Assembly: GCA_900544195.1 (NCBI GenBank)
Contig: UQUJ01000072.1
Location: forward strand, 1-14,932
DNA: 14,932 nucleotides
Source: an uncultured Alistipes sp.
GTDB lineage: Bacteria > Bacteroidota > Bacteroidia > Bacteroidales > UBA932
Direction of reading: 5' to 3'
Of the stretch, positions 1 to 7,362 are shown one piece after another. The notes under the pieces are model-generated. The model had not been told where the DNA came from, made no database searches, and saw nothing but the letters and a program-made list of their open reading frames with translations. The position numbers were made by a program, and so were the translations under genes. How positions within the stretch are numbered: position 1 is the first letter of the stretch; every line of letters begins with the position of its first letter.

Positions 1-61
1 TAGTCGCCCCTGTAGTGGGGTACAGACTTTTCAACTCTAGCCGAGACTTTTCAGATAGTCT
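1..61. repeat. Partial MITE-like unit, cut by the window edge
   Basis: This stretch matches 115-175 at about 54 of 61 positions by eye. It ends in ACTTTTCAGATAGTCT (46-61), a two-mismatch version of the right-end inverted repeat of the neighbouring IS element. A run of six G (62-67) follows, and then a left-end repeat begins at 68. I read it as the right part of a second copy of the unit at 68-175. It carries a CCCC/GGGG mini-hairpin (7-20) that is also present in the other copy. No coding potential is seen. The window starts within a repeat, which may mean an assembly break there; that is inference. Confidence 0.6.
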
Positions 62-67
62 GGGGGG

Positions 68-175
68 AGACTGTCTTAAAAGTAAAAGTGTCCCCAGTGA
101 GGATTGAAAATTCGTAGTCGCCCCTGTATAGGGGTACAGACTTTTCAGCTCTCGCCGGGACTTTTAAGACAGTCT
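68..175. mobile_element. 108-bp MITE-like element with 16-bp terminal inverted repeats
   Basis: The unit begins AGACTGTCTTAAAAGT (68-83) and ends ACTTTTAAGACAGTCT (160-175), perfect inverted repeats shared with the IS element next to it. It is flanked by GGGGGG (62-67) and GGGGG (176-180), which look like target-site copies or a reused G-run target. Resemblance to the IS left end continues a little past the repeat (both reach GTCCCC), so it may be a non-autonomous derivative moved by the same or a related transposase. It encodes nothing and contains a CCCCT/AGGGG hairpin near its centre (121-134). The 108-bp span assumes that both ends are functional termini. Confidence 0.6.
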
Positions 176-197
176 GGGGGAGACTGTCTTAAAAGTC
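159..197. repeat. Perfect 17-bp inverted repeat across the MITE/IS junction
   Basis: GACTTTTAAGACAGTCT (159-175), a GGGGG spacer and AGACTGTCTTAAAAGTC (181-197) form a perfect stem with a 5-nt loop. Its left arm is the right end of the upstream unit and its right arm is the left end of the IS. On either strand the RNA would fold into a strong hairpin just upstream of the transposase gene, and could block read-through transcription into it. There is no T-run after the stem, so calling it a true terminator would be inference. A weaker version of the same structure occurs at 46-83. Confidence 0.75.
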
Positions 198-298
198 ATC
201 GTCCCCGACTCCTATGATCCAACAACGGCTGGTCTTCCATGCCCCGCAAGAAAGTCAAAATAATCCATTGTCAATCCAATGATTATTTGTAACTTACT

Positions 299-313
299 AT
301 CTGTTAAACAGAT
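299..313 (+). promoter_or_regulatory. Short palindrome just upstream of the transposase start
   Basis: ATCTGTT, A, AACAGAT is a perfect 7-bp inverted repeat ending 8 nt before the transposase ATG. It abuts the purine stretch GAAGGA (314-319), the only Shine-Dalgarno-like sequence there. It could fold in the mRNA and limit transposase translation, or serve as a binding site. That role is inference; only the symmetry is seen. Confidence 0.35.
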
Positions 314-321
314 GAAGGAAA

Positions 322-2010
322 ATGGCTTTTAAGAGAGGGACAGACAGGAAGCAGACGGTGCTTTTCCCTGAGAGTCTGGACGAGTATGTCGCCGCGGACA
401 GCCCGGTGCGGCTGATTGACGCCTTCGCCGACAGTCTTGACATGATCGCCCTTGGATTCCACAGAGTCGAGCCAGATGACATGGGGAGGCCGGCCTATGA
501 CCCGAGGGTCCTGCTCAAGGTCTTGATTTACGGCTACTTCTACGGTGCGAGGTCTTCCAGGCGGATGGAGCGCGAATGCAAGGTCAACGTGGAGGTCATG
601 TGGCTGACCGGCAAGCTCACCCCGGACCACAACACCCTGTCGGAGTTCCGCAAGGGCAACATCCGCTGCATGAAGCCGATGTTCCGCGAGTTCAACAGGT
701 TCTGCCTGAGGATGGACATGTTCAGGCTGGACTACGTGTCCATAGACGGGAGCAAGTTCAGGGCGGTGAACTCAAAGGACAGGAACTTCACCCTCAGCAA
801 GCTGGACGACCGCCTCAAGAGGCTGGACGCGCATATTGACGAATATCTCGTGGCGCTGGAGGAAAGCGACGGGGATGACGTACGCAAGTTGTCCAGGCGG
901 GAGGTGGAGGGGAAGCTTGCCGCGCTCCAGGAGCGCAAGACCCGTTACGAGGGATACCTAAGGCAGCTGGAGGAGGGCGGAGAGAGCCAGATGTCGCTCA
1001 CCGATCCTGACGCCAGACTGATGAAGGAGAACAACGGGTTCGGTGTCGGCTACAACGTCCAGACCGCGGTGGACGCGGAGAGCCACCTGATCGCAGGCTT
1101 CGTCGTGACGAACCGCCCCACGGACCACGGCCTCATCACGGAGGTCGCGGTCGAGGTGAAGGACGACATGGGACTCGAGACCCTGGAAGCCACGGCGGAC
1201 AAAGGCTACCACGACCCCGACGACATGGCGTCGGCATTGGAGAACGGCGTTGTCCCGAGCGTCATCCAGAACGGCGGCGCCTCCGTGGTGGATGTCGAGT
1301 ATGGATACGAGGGGGCGGAGCCGACCGAGGGACAGCGGCTCGGGACGAACCCCGAAGACATCAAGGCCTGCCTTCACGCGGGAGTGGTGCCGTACTGCCT
1401 TGAGGGCGCCCTCACGGACGCATCCGTCGAAGAGGTCACGTTGCGCCACAGGGAACAGACCGACGCCGAGGCCTCCAGAATGACACTGGAGCAGATGATC
1501 GCCAAGGCACACGAAGGGTACTTCGTCAGGGACGCCGGGCGAAACCTTGTCATCTGCCCGCAGGGCGAGACGCTGCGGCCGAAGTCCTTGAAGAGAAACG
1601 GAGACATCAGGTACTGCAACAAGCTGGCTTGCAGGCGCTGCAAGTCAAAGTGCACCACGTCCAAGTTCAAGGAGGCGGACTTCTCGAAGGACTGTCTGAT
1701 CAAGAAAGTCGGAGGGATGAAAGAAGACGACAGGCGCGGAGACAACGCCCCGCAATCGAAGTTGGTGACAGAAAAGAGAGCGGTCGCCCGGTTCAAGCTC
1801 CACATGGACGAGAGGAAGATGGACAACCGCAAATGCCTTTCGGAACATCCGTTCGGAACCATCAAGCGGACAATCGGCGAGGGCTTCTTCCTGCTGCGCA
1901 GGATGTTCAAGACAGAGGGCGAGATGGCCCTGTACTGCCTTGCGTACAACATGCGGAGGGCAATGAATATGCGGACGATGGGCGAGCTGGTGGCCGGGAT
2001 GGCAGAATGA
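322..2010 (+). CDS. IS1182-family DDE transposase
   Basis: This 562-aa protein is predicted to cut and join the ends of the surrounding IS. The N-terminal part (about 15-130) resembles the DUF772 domain of IS1182/IS5-superfamily transposases. The catalytic triad can be placed by motif: Asp142 in VSIDGSKFRA, Asp293 in ATADKGYHD, and Glu508 in SEHPFGTIKR followed by the typical GFFLLRRM and YNMRRAMNM tail. A charged, likely coiled-coil insert lies at about 158-220. A cysteine cluster (Cys412, 432, 437, 440, 444) suggests a zinc-binding insert before the last catalytic residue, as in other family members. The start at 322 gives the expected N-terminus. No frameshift or internal stop is present, so the gene appears functional. 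Confidence 0.92.
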   Translation: MAFKRGTDRKQTVLFPESLDEYVAADSPVRLIDAFADSLDMIALGFHRVEPDDMGRPAYDPRVLLKVLIYGYFYGARSSRRMERECKVNVEVMWLTGKLTPDHNTLSEFRKGNIRCMKPMFREFNRFCLRMDMFRLDYVSIDGSKFRAVNSKDRNFTLSKLDDRLKRLDAHIDEYLVALEESDGDDVRKLSRREVEGKLAALQERKTRYEGYLRQLEEGGESQMSLTDPDARLMKENNGFGVGYNVQTAVDAESHLIAGFVVTNRPTDHGLITEVAVEVKDDMGLETLEATADKGYHDPDDMASALENGVVPSVIQNGGASVVDVEYGYEGAEPTEGQRLGTNPEDIKACLHAGVVPYCLEGALTDASVEEVTLRHREQTDAEASRMTLEQMIAKAHEGYFVRDAGRNLVICPQGETLRPKSLKRNGDIRYCNKLACRRCKSKCTTSKFKEADFSKDCLIKKVGGMKEDDRRGDNAPQSKLVTEKRAVARFKLHMDERKMDNRKCLSEHPFGTIKRTIGEGFFLLRRMFKTEGEMALYCLAYNMRRAMNMRTMGELVAGMAE

Positions 2011-2213
2011 TGGTGCGGAAGCCCCGCTCGCGGGCCAAATGACACTGCCGGACGGACTCAACCCGCCGAGAATCGAGAATTTGGAAGCCACAACAATATT
2101 CACGACAACCCTCCAGATATTGCAATGTCAGGAACTTTAAAAGCGACTTTTAAGACAGTCTGGGGGGGAGAGCTTGCTCTTAACCTTCAAACAAACAATT
2201 CAAAACTGTTTCT

Positions 2214-2340
2214 AAGAGAAGATTTTCGAGGATAGATCTTTTTTTGAAGAAGGAGTGTGCCGGTGGCACATGACTGATGAGAAAAGAGATATAGACCGAA
2301 AAGACAAGCAAAGATTAAGAAGTTATTTTTTAAGGATTAC
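2214..2340 (+). repeat. Leader repeat, copy A (upstream of rlmH)
   Basis: The first 91 bases (2214-2304) match 11679-11769 at all but about 6 positions without gaps. Weaker similarity continues to the end (GTTATT..TTT..AAGG.TTAC). A hairpin TGTGCC-GGT-GGCACA lies at 2256-2270. The repeat ends 14 nt before the rlmH ATG, the same distance as copy B from the argH ATG. It also lies about 50 nt downstream of the IS right end. It may be a promoter or leader module shared between unrelated genes, or a small mobile repeat. No TAnnTTTG promoter word is seen in it; ATTGTTTG in copy B is the nearest match. Confidence 0.75.
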
Positions 2341-2354
2341 ATTGTTGCCGAGTC

Positions 2355-2828
2355 ATGAGAATCATCCTGCTGACAGTCGGGAAAACCGACACCGGATGGG
2401 TACGGGAAGGTCTGGAGACATATTCGTCCAGACTGTCGCATTATGTGCCGTTCAGCATCATAGAGATCCCTGAGCTGAAGAACACGTCCGCGCTCTCGAA
2501 AGCACAGATAAAGGACAAGGAAGGGGAGTTGATCCTAAAGACAATAAGGCCTTCCGACAGGGTCGTCCTGCTGGATGAACGCGGAAAAGAGTACCGTTCC
2601 GTCGAATTCGCCGATGAAATCAGGAAGATGACCCTTGGCGGTGGCAAAGATATTGTATTCGTCATCGGCGGCGCCTACGGCTTCTCGGAAGCGGTCTATG
2701 CCAGGTGCGACGGGAAGATGTCCCTTTCAAGGATGACATTCTCGCACCAGATGGTCAGAACCATATTCACAGAGCAGCTCTACCGTGCCTTCACAATAAT
2801 CAAAGGGGAACCTTACCATCACGAATGA
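2355..2828 (+). CDS. rlmH: 23S rRNA (pseudouridine-1915 N3) methyltransferase RlmH
   Basis: RlmH is a cytoplasmic SPOUT-class enzyme that uses S-adenosylmethionine to methylate N3 of pseudouridine 1915 in helix 69 of 23S rRNA on assembled 70S ribosomes. The 157-aa length is standard. Family motifs are visible in order: the N-terminal start MRIILLTVGK, LDERG (73-77), the glycine-rich SAM-binding loop IGGAYGF (104-110), SLSRMTFSHQ (123-132), EQLYRA (140-145) and the C-terminal YHHE (154-157). The ATG at 2355 gives the canonical N-terminus. The stop overlaps the next gene's ATG (ATGA), so the two are probably translationally coupled. Transcription likely starts in or before the repeated leader at 2214-2340. 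Confidence 0.96.
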   Translation: MRIILLTVGKTDTGWVREGLETYSSRLSHYVPFSIIEIPELKNTSALSKAQIKDKEGELILKTIRPSDRVVLLDERGKEYRSVEFADEIRKMTLGGGKDIVFVIGGAYGFSEAVYARCDGKMSLSRMTFSHQMVRTIFTEQLYRAFTIIKGEPYHHE

Positions 2829-5800
2829 GCATCAGAAGGTTTGGCATAAGGAATTGTCTTGCAGGGGGATTTCTGGCATCCGCCATCATTCTCCTGGTGT
2901 TCTCGCTGTCCGTCAGCAAGCTCCCGGGCAACACGGAAAGGGAGGCGGTCAAGGTCAGCCGGAACGTCTCCGGAAGAATGCACATCCTTGATGAATACAT
3001 CAGCTCAGCCCTCACGGCTGACAGGCGTGTCTGGGCCGGACACAACGACGTGCCTTCCGACATGGTCATCTACCGGTACATCGACGACACCCTGCAATCG
3101 TGGAGCAACCAGTTCCCTGTCAGGAACGACGACATCGCCTCAAGGATAGTGTTTCCCCGCCTGTCGAAGCCGAGGGAGAGCATCTACTCCCCTCTCGCCG
3201 AAGTGACCCCGGAGGTGTCGTTCGTCAATTACGGTCAGAAATGGTACCTTGTCAAGTCCGAGAATCTGGGAAGCAGGAAAGTGATAGCCGGACTTGAGAT
3301 AGTCGATTCGATGTCCGATGAAAGCCCGAACGGGGTAAACCGGAAACTGGGACTGGGACGCAACTATGCCATTGTCCCACTGTCCGAAAGCTGCGGCTCC
3401 GCCGCGATCATCGACGGCAAGCCTGTGTTCAAGATTGTGGCGAACTCCGTCACCGGACAATCCGCGGCGACCCACTCCACGATGATTTGGTTCGCCATAG
3501 CCTGCTTTGTCATCGCGTCCTTGCTGCATCTGGCCGAAAAGAAAAGCCTCAAACGGCTTCTGCTGGTTCTGGCCGGGCTTTTCGCCGTGATCACAGCCAC
3601 ATACCTGTGGGGAGAGAACATGAAGAACAGTTCCCGGCTGTTCTCCCCGACGGTCTATGCGGACGGACAGCTGTTCAACTCGTTGGGAGCCGTTCTGATA
3701 GCGTCACTGCTCATCGTCCTGAGTGTATGCTGCACCTTCGTGACAAGAAACGACATATTCAGAAGAATCCTAAAGACCCGAAACCGTAAATTGGCATTGG
3801 GGCTTTATGCCGTCTGCATATTCCTTCTCATCGCCGGGGTTCTCGTCTTCGTCCATGTGACGTTCAGAAGCATCATACTGAACTCCAACATCTCCCTTGA
3901 GCTGTACCGGCTGAACGACCTCAACATATTCAGTTGCCTCGTCTATCTGACCTTGATCAGCCTCCTGATGACCATTCCACTCCTTACGCAGATGCTCATG
4001 CCGGCTCTGAAACACCTTTTCGGGTTCAGGTGTGACTTCTTTTCCGCAGGAAGCAGGACAGTCACAGCAATAGTCTTCGCGGCCTACATGGTGATCATGG
4101 CCGGCGTCCTTGGGTTCCGCAAGGAGCAGAACAGGGTCAACGTGTGGGCCAACAGACTGTCCATAGAAAGGGACATCAGCCTGGAACTTGAACTTAGGCG
4201 GGTCGAGGAGAAGATCGCCTCCGACCAGCTGATCGCCACGCTTTCGGCCATCAGGAACGGCAACGGCATCCTGAACAGGGTCATCGAAAGCTATATGCTC
4301 AGGGCCTCACAGGACTACGACATTCTGGTGGAGCTGTTCCCCGAGAACGAGAAGGACAAGGGAGTCATAGCCTATTTCACGGAGATGGTCACAAGAGGCA
4401 CTCCGATTTCGGAAGAATCCAGGTTCAGGTACATGCGTGACTCCGGAGGGCACAGTCTGTACGTCGGAAGCTTCGCCTACTACAACTACGGCAGCGGGGT
4501 GACGATGATGCTCCTGCGGGTGTCCCCAAAGTCGAACAGAGATAACAGGGGCTACTCCCAGCTGCTCGGCTACTCGGCTCCGGGTGATGTGCTGATTCCG
4601 TCCAGATACTCCTACGCCAAGTACTCGGACAAGTCTCTCACGTCCTACAAAGGCAACTATTCCTATCCTACGCTTGTGGACAAGGATCTTGAAGACGAGA
4701 TCAACAAGGCGGAGGACGGAGTAGTGCGGATGAACGGATTCACGCATTTTGTCAACAATATCTCCGACAGCGATCTGATCATAGTCTCAAGACCGAAAAC
4801 AGATGACTTCACCTACTTCGTGGCCTTCCTGTTCCTGACGCTGGTCTTCTACTTCTGCCTGACTCTCCTGACACTCACAAGGATTCATCCAAGGCACCGC
4901 GAGAGCAACTACTACAAATCCAGGATAAACGCGGCGATGATGGTCGCCCTGATCATGACGCTCATCGCGCTGGCCACAGTGAGCGTGCTGTTCGTCTACA
5001 GGAGGAACAACGCCAACCTTAAATCCTCGATGGCCGACAAGATCAACTCCCTCCAGACCTTGCTTCAGACCAGATGCCGCCATGTCCGGGACTACACCGA
5101 ATTCAGCGCGTTGATGACATCCGGAATCATGGAGGACATCAGCAACACTATGAAGTCCGACATCACTCTGTACACTACCGGCGGCAAGGAGTTCCGTTCC
5201 ACCACCCCGGAGGTGTTCGACATGATGCTTCTTGGCTCCAGAATGAATCAGGATGCGTTCGAGAGCATCATCTACAAGAACAAAAGGTACTTCATCGGCA
5301 AGGAAAACATCGGCTCCAAGCGGACATATTTCCTATACGCGCCTTTGTTCAACGTGAACGGCAAGATGATCGCGATCATGTGCTCCCCGTTCACGGACGA
5401 GAGCTTTGACTTCAAGTCGGAGGCGGTGCTGCACTCCATCACGGTCATCACTGTGTTCATGATCCTGCTCCTTGTGGCAAGGTTCATCACGGCAAAGGCG
5501 GTGGACAAGATGTTCAAACCTCTCTCCGAGATGGGAAGAAAGATGAACGAGGCCAACATCAACAATCTTGAATATATTGTCTATGAGCGTGACGACGAGG
5601 TTTCCCGTCTTGTGCGGGCCTACAACCTGATGGTTCACGACCTGTACAACTCCACGATGAAACTCACACAGGCCGAGAGGGACAAGGCATGGGCCACCAT
5701 GGCAAGGCAGGTGGCTCATGAGATCAAGAACCCTCTGACACCTATCAAGCTTCAGATCCAGAGACTGATAAGGATGAAAAAGAACGGTAATCCGGCATGG

Positions 5801-6382
5801 ACCGAGAGGTTCGACGAGATCTCCGAGGAGGTGCTCAAGCAGATCGACCTGCTGGCTGACACTGCCAACGAATTCTCAACATTCGCGAAGCTCTACACGG
5901 AGGAGCCTGTCGAAATCAATCTGGACAAGCTCCTGAAAGAGGAGATCGACCTGTTTGACAGCAGGGACAACATCAAGTTCTCCTACATGGGACTGGAGGA
6001 CGCCAGGGTCACCGGACCGAAGCCACAGTTGACACGTGTTTTCGTCAACCTTATCAACAATGCGGTGCAGGCCATAGAGAACGCGCAGGCAGAGGCCGAG
6101 GAGAGAGGGGAGGAGCGGTTCCCGGGAAGAATCGTGGTGTCCTTGAGACTGTCCTCCAAAGATGGATTCTACGACATTGTCTTCGAGGACAACGGCCCCG
6201 GAGTCAGCGACGAGAACCGCTCAAGGCTCTTCACGCCGAACTTCACGACAAAGAGCAACGGCACCGGTCTGGGGCTGTCGATATGCAGGAATATCCTTGA
6301 GAAATGCAACGGTGAGATCTTCTACTCCAAGTCATTCATGCTCAAGGGAGCGTGCTTCACGGTAAGGTTCCCGCGCCGATAG
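2825..6382 (+). CDS. Large multi-span membrane sensor histidine kinase, NtrY-like core
   Basis: This 1185-aa inner-membrane kinase is predicted to autophosphorylate His965 and pass the phosphate to an unidentified response regulator. Visible segments: an N-terminal membrane span (about 10-29); a first extracytoplasmic region to about 215; six spans between about 217 and 432; a second extracytoplasmic region to about 660; two spans (662-684, 702-725); a third outside region to about 866 that could be a Cache-like sensor; a last span (868-891); a HAMP linker (about 892-945); the H box ARQVAHEIKNP; the N box NLINNAVQAI (about 1075); the G1 box DNGPGV (about 1122); and the G2 box GTGLGL (about 1146). 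I chose the ATG at 2825 because it overlaps the rlmH stop and is followed at once by a signal-anchor span; an upstream in-frame ATG at 2705 lies inside rlmH. No regulator gene is in the window. Confidence 0.9.
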   Translation: MSIRRFGIRNCLAGGFLASAIILLVFSLSVSKLPGNTEREAVKVSRNVSGRMHILDEYISSALTADRRVWAGHNDVPSDMVIYRYIDDTLQSWSNQFPVRNDDIASRIVFPRLSKPRESIYSPLAEVTPEVSFVNYGQKWYLVKSENLGSRKVIAGLEIVDSMSDESPNGVNRKLGLGRNYAIVPLSESCGSAAIIDGKPVFKIVANSVTGQSAATHSTMIWFAIACFVIASLLHLAEKKSLKRLLLVLAGLFAVITATYLWGENMKNSSRLFSPTVYADGQLFNSLGAVLIASLLIVLSVCCTFVTRNDIFRRILKTRNRKLALGLYAVCIFLLIAGVLVFVHVTFRSIILNSNISLELYRLNDLNIFSCLVYLTLISLLMTIPLLTQMLMPALKHLFGFRCDFFSAGSRTVTAIVFAAYMVIMAGVLGFRKEQNRVNVWANRLSIERDISLELELRRVEEKIASDQLIATLSAIRNGNGILNRVIESYMLRASQDYDILVELFPENEKDKGVIAYFTEMVTRGTPISEESRFRYMRDSGGHSLYVGSFAYYNYGSGVTMMLLRVSPKSNRDNRGYSQLLGYSAPGDVLIPSRYSYAKYSDKSLTSYKGNYSYPTLVDKDLEDEINKAEDGVVRMNGFTHFVNNISDSDLIIVSRPKTDDFTYFVAFLFLTLVFYFCLTLLTLTRIHPRHRESNYYKSRINAAMMVALIMTLIALATVSVLFVYRRNNANLKSSMADKINSLQTLLQTRCRHVRDYTEFSALMTSGIMEDISNTMKSDITLYTTGGKEFRSTTPEVFDMMLLGSRMNQDAFESIIYKNKRYFIGKENIGSKRTYFLYAPLFNVNGKMIAIMCSPFTDESFDFKSEAVLHSITVITVFMILLLVARFITAKAVDKMFKPLSEMGRKMNEANINNLEYIVYERDDEVSRLVRAYNLMVHDLYNSTMKLTQAERDKAWATMARQVAHEIKNPLTPIKLQIQRLIRMKKNGNPAWTERFDEISEEVLKQIDLLADTANEFSTFAKLYTEEPVEINLDKLLKEEIDLFDSRDNIKFSYMGLEDARVTGPKPQLTRVFVNLINNAVQAIENAQAEAEERGEERFPGRIVVSLRLSSKDGFYDIVFEDNGPGVSDENRSRLFTPNFTTKSNGTGLGLSICRNILEKCNGEIFYSKSFMLKGACFTVRFPRR

Positions 6383-6387
6383 GACGG

Positions 6388-6975
6388 CTACAGGATCAGC
6401 ATCAAGGCACATAGAATCAACGCGGCGGCAAGTATCACATCAATGACACGGCCGAATTTTTCAGTCAGACTGTTCAGTGCGGACCCCGCCACAAGCCAGA
6501 CCAGATTGGCCACCGGACCCGCCAATGTGAGAAGGGCGCCTACCTTCGCCAATTCAATCAAAGAACTTGAATATGGCAGCGCGAATGTCCCCAAGGCCGT
6601 CAGACAGAACATCCAGACCTTGGCATTGGTGACCTCGATTATGATTCCGGTCTTGATGGAGCAGGATTTTGCCATGTCTTCTTTCGACTGACCGGATCTG
6701 ACAACGATCATCACCGCCAGACAGACCATGTAGAGGGCACCGGCATAGGAAAGCCACTTGACATAAGAGCCGAGGGCATCGCCAAGGAAGTGCGCCATCA
6801 ACACCAGAGTCGTGTCGATGAGAAGGAATCCGATCACAAAGCCCCACCAGATCCGCATCGCGTGTCTCCTTCCGAAATGGATTCCTGAATGGAAGGCACA
6901 CAGATTGGAAGGCCCCGGCGTGTACCCCAGCGCAAGGATGTAAAGCAGCAATGATGGCAGCATCTGTGGCGGCAT
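6388..6975 (-). CDS. LysE/RhtB-family amino-acid exporter
   Basis: This 195-aa protein is very hydrophobic, with about six membrane spans, as expected for LysE-superfamily exporters that expel amino acids or their derivatives using the ion gradient. The N-terminal signature LGYTPGPSNLCAF (about 16-28, with TPGPSN at 19-24) matches the conserved GPS motif of the family, and a second LAGPVANL stretch lies in the C-terminal half. The substrate cannot be read from the sequence. Its stop lies only 5 nt from the stop of the convergent kinase gene and no terminator is seen between them, so the transcripts may overlap. A weak promoter-like TAATTTCG (6994-7001, minus strand) lies just upstream. A strong terminator further upstream separates it from the tRNA. 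Confidence 0.85.
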   Translation of the reverse strand: MPPQMLPSLLLYILALGYTPGPSNLCAFHSGIHFGRRHAMRIWWGFVIGFLLIDTTLVLMAHFLGDALGSYVKWLSYAGALYMVCLAVMIVVRSGQSKEDMAKSCSIKTGIIIEVTNAKVWMFCLTALGTFALPYSSSLIELAKVGALLTLAGPVANLVWLVAGSALNSLTEKFGRVIDVILAAALILCALMLIL

Positions 6976-7030
6976 AATCGAATAATCTTCTTACGAAATT
7001 AATCAGAATAATCAAATAATCCAAATAACG

Positions 7031-7065
7031 CAAAAGAGACCCGCCTTCGTGGCGAGCCTCTTTTG
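7031..7065 (-). terminator. Hairpin terminator after tRNA-Arg
   Basis: A 15-bp stem with two wobble or mismatch positions closes a 5-nt loop. The arms begin CAAAAGAG and end CTCTTTTG, so the outer stem supplies A/T tracts on both strands. It starts immediately after the last tRNA base. It most likely ends the DUF177-rpmF-tRNA transcript, and may also act for transcripts from the other side. Confidence 0.8.
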
Positions 7066-7137
7066 TAGTCCCAATAGGAATCGAACCTATATTTAAGGTT
7101 TAGGAAACCTCCGTTCTATCCGTTGAACTATGGGACC
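7066..7137 (-). tRNA. tRNA-Arg (anticodon CCU)
   Basis: The minus strand folds into a complete 72-nt cloverleaf: acceptor GGUCCCA/UGGGACU (with a G1-U72 wobble), D stem GUUC/GAAC with loop AACGGAUA, anticodon stem GAGGU/ACCUU with loop UUCCUAA, a 4-nt variable loop, and T stem AUAGG/CCUAU with loop UUCGAUU. The discriminator is A. CCU reads AGG, an arginine codon used often in the genes here (for example in the transposase and kinase). The 3' CCA is not encoded and must be added. It lies 21 nt downstream of rpmF and right before a terminator, so it is probably processed from the rpmF transcript. Confidence 0.93.
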
Positions 7138-7158
7138 ATTAGTTTTCTACCGAAGAGA

Positions 7159-7341
7159 CTACTCTGCGCTCTTCTCGATGATCTGACGTCCTCTGTAGTA
7201 ACCGCACTCTGGGCAAATGTGATGATACATCACTGTTGCGCCGCAGTTAGGGCAGGTAGCGAGAGTAGGAACCGGAGCGAAGTCATGGGTCCTTCTCTTG
7301 TCTCTTCTCTGTTTGGAGACTTTGTGTTTCGGATGTGCCAT
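7159..7341 (-). CDS. rpmF: 50S ribosomal protein L32
   Basis: This 60-aa basic protein is a structural part of the large ribosomal subunit. It starts MAHPKHKVSK, as in Bacteroidetes L32, and has the four-cysteine zinc ribbon Cys30-x2-Cys33 and Cys43-x2-Cys46 (CPNC, CPEC). It is therefore the zinc-binding C+ form. It follows the DUF177 gene by 21 nt, the conserved bacterial yceD-rpmF pairing. The usual downstream partners of this pair in many genomes, fatty-acid genes such as plsX or fabH, are absent; a tRNA and a terminator follow instead. The spacer before the ATG is AT-rich without a Shine-Dalgarno sequence, as is normal in this phylum. Confidence 0.96.
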   Translation of the reverse strand: MAHPKHKVSKQRRDKRRTHDFAPVPTLATCPNCGATVMYHHICPECGYYRGRQIIEKSAE

Positions 7342-7362
7342 AGTTAATTATTCTTTAATTTA

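Larger units (their letters stand above)
181..2161 (+). mobile_element. IS1182-family insertion sequence, apparently complete
   Basis: The element is 1981 bp, bounded by perfect 17-bp inverted repeats AGACTGTCTTAAAAGTC (181-197) and GACTTTTAAGACAGTCT (2145-2161). It carries a single intact transposase gene (322-2010). It lies between GGGGG (176-180) and GGGGGGG (2162-2168), which fits a short G-rich target duplication. The family assignment rests on the transposase, which has the DUF772-type N-terminus, the DDE core and the overall length of IS1182 members. It sits 193 nt upstream of rlmH, in the same direction. Both ends and the frame are intact, so it could still be active. Confidence 0.85.

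Noticed and set aside
1..197. CRISPR-like array (two similar ~83-bp blocks, 114 bp apart)
   Set aside because: There are only two units, they are too long, and they consist of transposon-type inverted ends; no cas genes are present.
958..1512. 184-codon frame antisense to the transposase, and other long opposite-strand frames at 1374-2045 and 9926-10729
   Set aside because: All lie wholly inside well-supported genes and show low-complexity, shadow-like composition.
2169..2180. Third left-end repeat or a further element after the IS
   Set aside because: AGAGCTTGCTCT is a small palindrome with only loose resemblance to the IS left end; it is not enough to call an element.
2271..2304. Hammerhead-ribozyme-like words CTGATGAG ... 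CGAAA in leader repeats A and B
   Set aside because: The segment between the two words pairs at only one position, so no stem II forms, and the preceding hairpin is separated from CTGATGA by three bases. No cleavage-site strand could be placed.
2255..2473. Possible small peptide starting in the leader repeat (GTG or ATG after a GAAGGAG)
   Set aside because: The frame overlaps rlmH out of phase in copy A and stops after about 26 codons in copy B. The differences between the copies change amino acids, so there is no sign of a conserved peptide.
2705..2824. Upstream in-frame start for the kinase (ATG at 2705)
   Set aside because: It would add 40 polar residues encoded inside rlmH in another frame; the ATG at 2825 overlaps the rlmH stop and leads straight into a membrane anchor.
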